Source: AC-69 sp963751665 | Lineage (GTDB): Bacteria > Actinomycetota > UBA4738 > HRBIN12 | Direction of reading: 5' to 3' | Assembly (NCBI GenBank): GCA_963751665.1 | Contig: CAVVVF010000002.1 | Span: forward strand, 17,600-81,599 | DNA: 64,000 bases | Position numbers and translations under genes: made by a program | Part shown: piece after piece, positions 59,754 through 64,000 of the stretch | Position numbering within the stretch: position 1 is the first letter of the stretch | How the letters are laid out: each line of letters begins with the position of its first letter | Notes under the pieces: generated by a model | What the model was told of the DNA's origin: nothing | Database searches by the model: none | Seen by the model: only the letters and a program-made list of their open reading frames with translations

Positions 59754-60269
59754 CTACCAGCGCTCTCGGTGCACCACGTCGTCGAACGCCCGTCGGTTAG
59801 GTCGGCGGACGGGAGTCAATGGTCGATCAGCGGGGTAGCCCAATGCGACGAGGATGGCGACCTCCCGATCCTCAGGGAGGCCGAGGATGCGCCGCGCGAG
59901 CGCCTGGTCACCGACCGAGGCATGCCCGCTCCCGATACCGAGGTCCGCGGCGGCGAGCATGATCGACATCGTGGCCTGCCCGATGTCGTACTGGAACGTG
60001 TCCCGCTCGTCGCGGTCGTCCGACACTGGGATGACGAGGGCGATCGTGGCCGCCGAGGTTCCGACATGCGCGGCGTACCGCCAGATCTTCGACAGCTCCT
60101 GAAGGTTATCCCTGTCCGTCACCAGCACGAAGTCCCACGCCTGTTGGTTGACGGATGAGGGCGTTCGGCGTGCCGCCTCGAGGATCCGGTCGAGGTCCGC
60201 CTGGTCGATGGGTCGGTCGGCGTACCGCCGCACGTTCCGGCGAGCCCGGATCGCGTCCCACGTCTCCAC
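59754..60269 (-). CDS. nitroreductase family protein
   Basis: 171 residues, intact. WDAIRARRNVRRYADRPIDQADLDRILEAARRTPSSVNQQAWDFVLVTDRDNLQELSKI, QYDIGQATMSIMLAAADLGIGSGHASVG, LGLPEDREVAILVALGYPAD: FMN-dependent nitroreductase fold. TATCTT (complement of 60276-60281) ends 6 bases before the GTG start. Substrate unknown. Confidence 0.92.
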   Translation of the reverse strand: METWDAIRARRNVRRYADRPIDQADLDRILEAARRTPSSVNQQAWDFVLVTDRDNLQELSKIWRYAAHVGTSAATIALVIPVSDDRDERDTFQYDIGQATMSIMLAAADLGIGSGHASVGDQALARRILGLPEDREVAILVALGYPADRPLTPVRRPNRRAFDDVVHRERW

Positions 60270-60323
60270 GCGAAGAAGATAGGCGCTTCCGGGCCGCGCG
60301 CCCCGGCGCTCGCCGCCGTGCTT

Positions 60324-60950
60324 CTACACGGAGTCGACCAGGGCTCCTATCAGATTGAGGGAAGCAAGGAGCGAGCCTAGGACACTCGCGCCGACAAGGG
60401 TCCACTTGCCGATCCGGGTGCGACGAGGATGCGCGTCTCGCGGAGGTATTGCAGCCACGAAGTGATCTGCCACCAGAACGGCGACCACACCGAATACCAG
60501 TGGCAGGAGAGCGAAGAGTGAGACCCCAAGGATTGGCGGTCGAAAGAAGGCAAATTCGTCGGACAGCATGAGCTCGATCGCCAACGTCGTGAGGAGGATC
60601 CCTCCGAAGGCGAGACCCTTCATCAACGCGCTGAGTGGTACGAATCGACGGATCCAGACGTAGTAGAGCCCTGCAGCGATTCCGACGATGACGGCAAATT
60701 CGAGGAGTCCGAGAGTGCCCAGCCACGTGAAGCGCCCGACGATCTCACCCGTGGGCGCCGTGCCCCGCGCCTCCTCACCCGCGGCCATCCCTATGAGTCG
60801 CACCGCCCCGCGTGCGCCGAGCCCTGCGACAAGACCGCCGGCGAAGCCGCCTGCGATACCGCCTGCGAGAAGACGCCAGATCCGCGGAAGACGGTCGATC
60901 CGTGATGCCAACAGCTGCGGTGACGACCGTCGCGATTCCTCTGTCCCCAT
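60324..60950 (-). CDS. polytopic membrane protein of unknown function
   Basis: 208 residues with five to six hydrophobic segments, the first glycine-rich (LLAGGIAGGFAGGLVAGLGARGAVRLIGM). No recognised motif. Similar in layout to the protein at 46222-46950 (glycine-rich first helix, then GAVRL/GRVAM), suggesting a shared family. The 206 bases up to the next plus-strand start contain no recognised element. Confidence 0.72.
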   Translation of the reverse strand: MGTEESRRSSPQLLASRIDRLPRIWRLLAGGIAGGFAGGLVAGLGARGAVRLIGMAAGEEARGTAPTGEIVGRFTWLGTLGLLEFAVIVGIAAGLYYVWIRRFVPLSALMKGLAFGGILLTTLAIELMLSDEFAFFRPPILGVSLFALLPLVFGVVAVLVADHFVAAIPPRDAHPRRTRIGKWTLVGASVLGSLLASLNLIGALVDSV

Positions 60951-61156
60951 GAGCCATCTTGGCATGTCCGGTGCGGCGAGGGAATCGCGAGTGGTGCCCC
61001 CTGGAGTGTGCAACCGAGAGTAGGTGACGCTTGGGCGGAGCCGACTTGCACCGCAAAGTCGCTCGGTGCTATGTACAAGCGAACAGTTGCTCCGAAGGGC
61101 GACCCCCCGCCCTTTGAGGGGTCGCGTCCCTACGTTCCGTCCACGAAGAGAGGGTC

Positions 61157-61630
61157 GTGATAACTCGGAACGCACGGATGAGTTTGGCCGCTTCGCTGGC
61201 GGCGATCCTGACGGTGGCCGCTCTCGGTGTCGCGGGATCCGCCTACGCCACGACGTCGGACACCGTCCTCGAATGGAACTCCAACGCGGCGGTCGCACTC
61301 TTCAACGTGCCCACCACGGGGGTCCCGGGGGCGGAGCAAGCGCCCACCGTCGGCGTGCTCCAGATGGCGATGGTGCAGGGCGCGGTCTGCCTGCTCCGAG
61401 GTCCATCGCGATTGCATCTGGACCGTGTTCCCGCTAACGCACTAGGTCGGGGCCGCCACCACAGAGCTTTCCTTCTTGGACCTGGTGGACGCGGGTCGGC
61501 GGAACGGGCGGGATCGTGGCTGCCGAACTCCGCCATCGGCGTCGACGAGACAGCTCACGCCCGTAGCGCCATGGCGCGCGCCCCTCCAGTCGAGATGTCA
61601 CGGACAAACTGCCGACGTCAAGGCTGTTGA
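61157..61630 (+). pseudogene. remnant of a secreted vanadium-haloperoxidase/PAP2-like gene
   Basis: A good signal peptide (MSLAASLAAILTVAALGVAGSAYA) is followed by VLEWNSNAAVALFNVP and LQMAMVQGAV, the start of the vanadium-dependent haloperoxidase family, which is normally 400 residues or more. After about 75 residues homology stops and the frame becomes low-complexity arginine/alanine sequence ending at 61630. The catalytic half is missing, so this is a truncated relic. GTG start at 61157. Confidence 0.5.
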
Positions 61631-61668
61631 GTCTGACCAGTCAGTATGTAGAGAAACGGAGAAAGCTC

Positions 61669-62166
61669 ATGAGAAACCGCATCCTGGCTATCGTTGTTGG
61701 TCTGATCGTCGGCGGCGCCTTCGCCGGCGTCGCGTTGGCAACACCGGTGATCGGAACGATTACCGCCGAGACCGCCCGAGGAGCGCTCGACGAGGCCATC
61801 AAGGTCAATACCGGCTTCGAGAACGGCGCGAGCGTCAAACTGCAAACGAGGGGTCCGATCGAAGTCATCACCCAAAGGATCGTGGCCGAGCCCGGGAGCT
61901 CGTTCGGCTGGCACAGCCACCCCGGCGAGAACGTCAACGTCATCCTGCAGGGCACGCTGACCCTGTACCACGATGAGGCCTGCACCGAGGGGACAACCTA
62001 CGAAACTGGCGACGCGTTCTCGACGTCTCCGGACGAGATCCACCTCGCCCACGCGGGCGCCGGCACCCAGCTCATCCTCTTCGCCACGTACTTCGCTCCG
62101 ATCACAACGCCTCTGATGGCGGTTCGGATCGACCAACCCCTGCCACAGGTCGGTTGCCCCGCGTAG
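61669..62166 (+). CDS. secreted cupin-domain protein
   Basis: 165 residues. Signal peptide MRNRILAIVVGLIVGGAFAGVALA, then a single cupin: VITQRIVAEPGSSFGWHSHPGENVNVILQGTLTLYHDEAC with metal ligands H-x-H and E, and GDAFSTSPDEIHLAHAGAG with the third His. GGAG precedes the ATG. It may act outside the membrane as a small dioxygenase or binding protein. Confidence 0.85.
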   Translation: MRNRILAIVVGLIVGGAFAGVALATPVIGTITAETARGALDEAIKVNTGFENGASVKLQTRGPIEVITQRIVAEPGSSFGWHSHPGENVNVILQGTLTLYHDEACTEGTTYETGDAFSTSPDEIHLAHAGAGTQLILFATYFAPITTPLMAVRIDQPLPQVGCPA

Positions 62167-62424
62167 AGAAACGAACGTTTCGCTGAAGATCACGGTCCGA
62201 CGCTCTTCGGGGCCCGGGCTCTTTCAGGACGTCGTGAAGGACGTGATCGGCGGCCGCGTGTACCTGGAGATCCACTTCAGCACTCCCGACGTGCAGGGTG
62301 GTGCTCCTTCGGGCCCAGTCCGACGACCTCGACATAGCCGCGCGGCGACCATCATTGACCGGCTCGATCGGTCGGGGTCAGAATCGGCGCTCCGAGGCGG
62401 CCTCGATCTCAGGGAGCCCGAAAG
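62167..62424 (+). other. 258-base spacer with possible gene fragment
   Basis: A short frame in this region encodes VKDVIGGRVYLEIHFSTPDVQGGA, which looks like protein-coding beta-strand sequence but has no clear start, end or relative. The rest is arginine-rich noise. It may be a relic of the same kind as the haloperoxidase remnant upstream. No promoter or hairpin was convincing. Confidence 0.3.
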
Positions 62425-63213
62425 ATGATTGGTCCAGCGGGATCAGAGGTCGACCGCAGCTGGAACCGCATCGGGCGAAACGCCGGCTACGTTGCCGGGG
62501 TGGCATTCCTCGTCGGCACCGTTCTGTACCTGCTCGATGCGCTCGAGCTGCTCGGCAAGGGCCCCGAGTATCACGCGACGGCTGCCGGTCCGCTCCAGGA
62601 CGAGGCCAACTTCTGGGTCGCCGCCTTCGCCCACCAGCACGACATCGTGTGGGACATCGTCGCTCGCGATCTGATCTTCCCGCTGGGGTTCGTCGCGCTG
62701 ATCATCCTGGGGCTCGCCATCAGGCACGTGGTCGGGAGCGAGCGACCGGAGGGCCAGCTCATGGTGGCCTTCCTTGTGGTCGGAGGCGTGATCTCTGCGA
62801 TCGCCGACCTGATCTTTCTTGGCAACGTCGAGTACTGGCGCACGACCGGATGGACCGCCCACCCGCCGGAGGTGATGGTGGCGATCGGACGGTCCACGCA
62901 GGCGATCGACTCCCTCACCCGGTGGCCGGCGGCGGCGGGCTTCGCGATCCTCGCGGCGGGCATCCTGTACTTCGGACATTTGTGCAGGACCCGACCGGAG
63001 CTGCCGGCGGCGGTGGGGATCCTGGCCTATCTAGAGGCCCTCCTGTTGATGGGCATCGCGATCGCCGGAGCTGCCCGGTGGGACACGCCGTACTACGTGC
63101 TGAGCTTGCTCACCGGTGTGCTCGTCGGACCGGTCCTCGGGATCTGGCTCGGCCGGCGCTTCGGGCAACTGGCGCATGGGCCTGGCGCGGAGAAGGCGAC
63201 CAACCCGACGTAG
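62425..63213 (+). CDS. polytopic membrane protein of unknown function
   Basis: 262 residues, intact, six to seven predicted helices (GYVAGVAFLVGTVLYLLDALELL; LIFPLGFVALIILGLAI; LMVAFLVVGGVISAIADLIFL; AAAGFAILAAGILYFGHL; AAVGILAYLEALLLMGIAIAG; VLSLLTGVLVGPVLGIWLG). A loop carries FWVAAFAHQHDIVWDIVARDL. Family not recognised. Confidence 0.78.
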   Translation: MIGPAGSEVDRSWNRIGRNAGYVAGVAFLVGTVLYLLDALELLGKGPEYHATAAGPLQDEANFWVAAFAHQHDIVWDIVARDLIFPLGFVALIILGLAIRHVVGSERPEGQLMVAFLVVGGVISAIADLIFLGNVEYWRTTGWTAHPPEVMVAIGRSTQAIDSLTRWPAAAGFAILAAGILYFGHLCRTRPELPAAVGILAYLEALLLMGIAIAGAARWDTPYYVLSLLTGVLVGPVLGIWLGRRFGQLAHGPGAEKATNPT

Positions 63214-63290
63214 CAACCCGCCGATCCCTTCCGCAGCCCTCTCGCTCTGAGGGTGGGGAACCGGACCGGCCTCCTAGGCGTACGAAGGGC

Positions 63291-63858
63291 ATGCGGGCCA
63301 TCGCCTTCGCAGTAGCACTCATGCTCGTTGGCTGTTCCCCAGGATCGTCCGAGACCATCCCGGACACTTCGCCATCTGGGGCGCCCTCGAACGTCCACGC
63401 CCGACCATGTCCGGTCACATCGCCCAACGGCCTGACGCCGCCGGGCCGAAGCGCGGAGCAAGCTCAACTTCGGGAACGGACGCCTGTGGACCGTCCTGTG
63501 GCCGGGAGGCCTGGTACTCGTTCCGCCCGATGACATCGGACCGGACGGCTCGCTCGGGATGAAGTTCCCCTGGTGGCGCGGTCCGAGTATCCACGGTCAC
63601 CTGCACATCCGCGGCCACGAGCTCACCCTCGGGGTCCCCGTTCGAGCCGGCGCTGGCGGCTACGGCGACACGGGCTTCAACGCTAGCGGGATCGTGTTCC
63701 CTGTCGAGGGTTGCTACCGGATCCGCGGCGAAGCCGATGGGGCGGTCCTCAGATTCGTGACCATGGTCCGGCCGTGTTCAGCGCTCGCCGAGCTCCCCCG
63801 TCCCAGCGGAGGGCCTACTCGATCTGCGATTCCTGACCGGATTCCGCAGCGAGATTGA
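63291..63858 (+). CDS. secreted lipoprotein (one frameshift)
   Basis: About 188 residues. Lipobox signal MRAIAFAVALMLVGCSPGS, a Ser/Pro-rich tether, and after a frame change near 63450 a compact domain: KLNFGNGRLWTVLWPGGLVLVPPDDIGPDGSLGMKFPWWRG, GHLHIRGHELTLGVPVRAGAGGYGDTGFNASGIVFPVEGCYRIRGEADGAVLRFVTMVR. The domain recurs in actinobacterial lipoproteins without known function. Confidence 0.7.
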
Positions 63859-63911
63859 CGGCCACGACCGATCCCCCGGATGATGCGTGCTCGGCCGCCG
63901 GAAGGCGATTC

Positions 63912-64000
63912 GTGTCTGGACAGATAACCGCCGCGCTTGATGCGCCGGCGGTCTCGACGTTCCGCGAGGGCTTCGCCGGCGAGATCGTCCTGCCGGAGGA
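63912..64000 (+). CDS. possible FAD-binding oxidoreductase (5' end only)
   Basis: A GTG opens an uninterrupted frame to the window edge encoding VSGQITAALDAPAVSTFREGFAGEIVLPE. The pattern of a helix, then F-x-G-E-I-V-x-P-x, is how berberine-bridge-type FAD oxidoreductases begin. Only 29 codons are visible. Confidence 0.4.
   Translation, partial: MSGQITAALDAPAVSTFREGFAGEIVLPE

Noticed and set aside
1..64000. CRISPR arrays or other long tandem repeats.
   Set aside because: No regularly spaced 20-40 bp repeats were found; the repeated motifs present are short operator-like elements.

Overview
The window is high-GC DNA from an uncultured actinobacterium (Actinomycetota), probably a metagenome-derived contig. 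Four things point there. The MurJ / SigM-type ECF sigma / anti-sigma / TrxB / TrxA / CwlM / CCA-transferase neighbourhood is the one known from mycobacteria and Streptomyces. A PadR regulator sits directly upstream of inositol-3-phosphate synthase. There is a nickel superoxide dismutase with its own peptidase. Several predicted F420-linked enzymes are present (two luciferase-like oxidoreductases, a Ddn-like protein and a PPOX protein). GTG starts and 4-bp ATGA/GTGA gene overlaps are everywhere. I cannot place it below phylum. No rRNA, tRNA, CRISPR array, integrase or insertion sequence was seen.

Layout. 1-4 kb: a partial luciferase-like oxidoreductase, a GNAT acetyltransferase, and trxB-trxA-cwlM (minus strand). 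4-12 kb: a menaquinone locus, menE on the minus strand, menB-menA-menD and a membrane gene on the plus strand, and a MerR regulator with menG and menF on the minus strand. 12-24 kb: anti-sigma, ECF sigma, a membrane kinase, a TadE-like gene, murJ, a DUF6049-type gene, a TauE/SafE transporter and a Nudix gene, all minus strand; then DedA, PilT and CCA tRNA nucleotidyltransferase on the plus strand. The men locus therefore lies inside a block that is normally contiguous. 24-31 kb: signal peptidase I, a molybdate ABC operon with its HTH-Mop regulator, YchF, sodN/sodX, and a TusA-DsrE2 sulfur-relay pair. 31-41 kb: a matrixin-like protease, secreted lipoproteins, MarR-MFS, a second MFS, DsbA-like and peroxiredoxin genes, PadR-ino1, a PPOX protein and a Tag-like glycosylase. 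41-49 kb: PAC2, a DrrAB-type ABC exporter with a divergent MarR, an ArsR gene flanked by two SRPBCC genes, and a second sigma/anti-sigma pair. 49-53 kb: three toxin-antitoxin-like modules (RES-Xre, VapBC, XRE-nucleotidyltransferase) and a cold-shock gene. 53-64 kb: a mixture of enzymes, a cupin-cyclase fusion, membrane proteins and a degraded haloperoxidase.

Two properties run through the window. First, at least twenty genes have a TANNNT- or GATAAT-like -10 box ending only 6-10 nt before the start codon, which predicts leaderless transcripts; this helped choose starts. Regulator genes often carry a clear dyad over that promoter. Second, about 30 otherwise conserved genes are split by single-base indels, while neighbouring stretches of several kb are clean. 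The broken genes are essential or well conserved and both halves keep their motifs, so I read this as residual consensus error and annotate them as whole genes with frameshifts. Frameshift positions are approximate.
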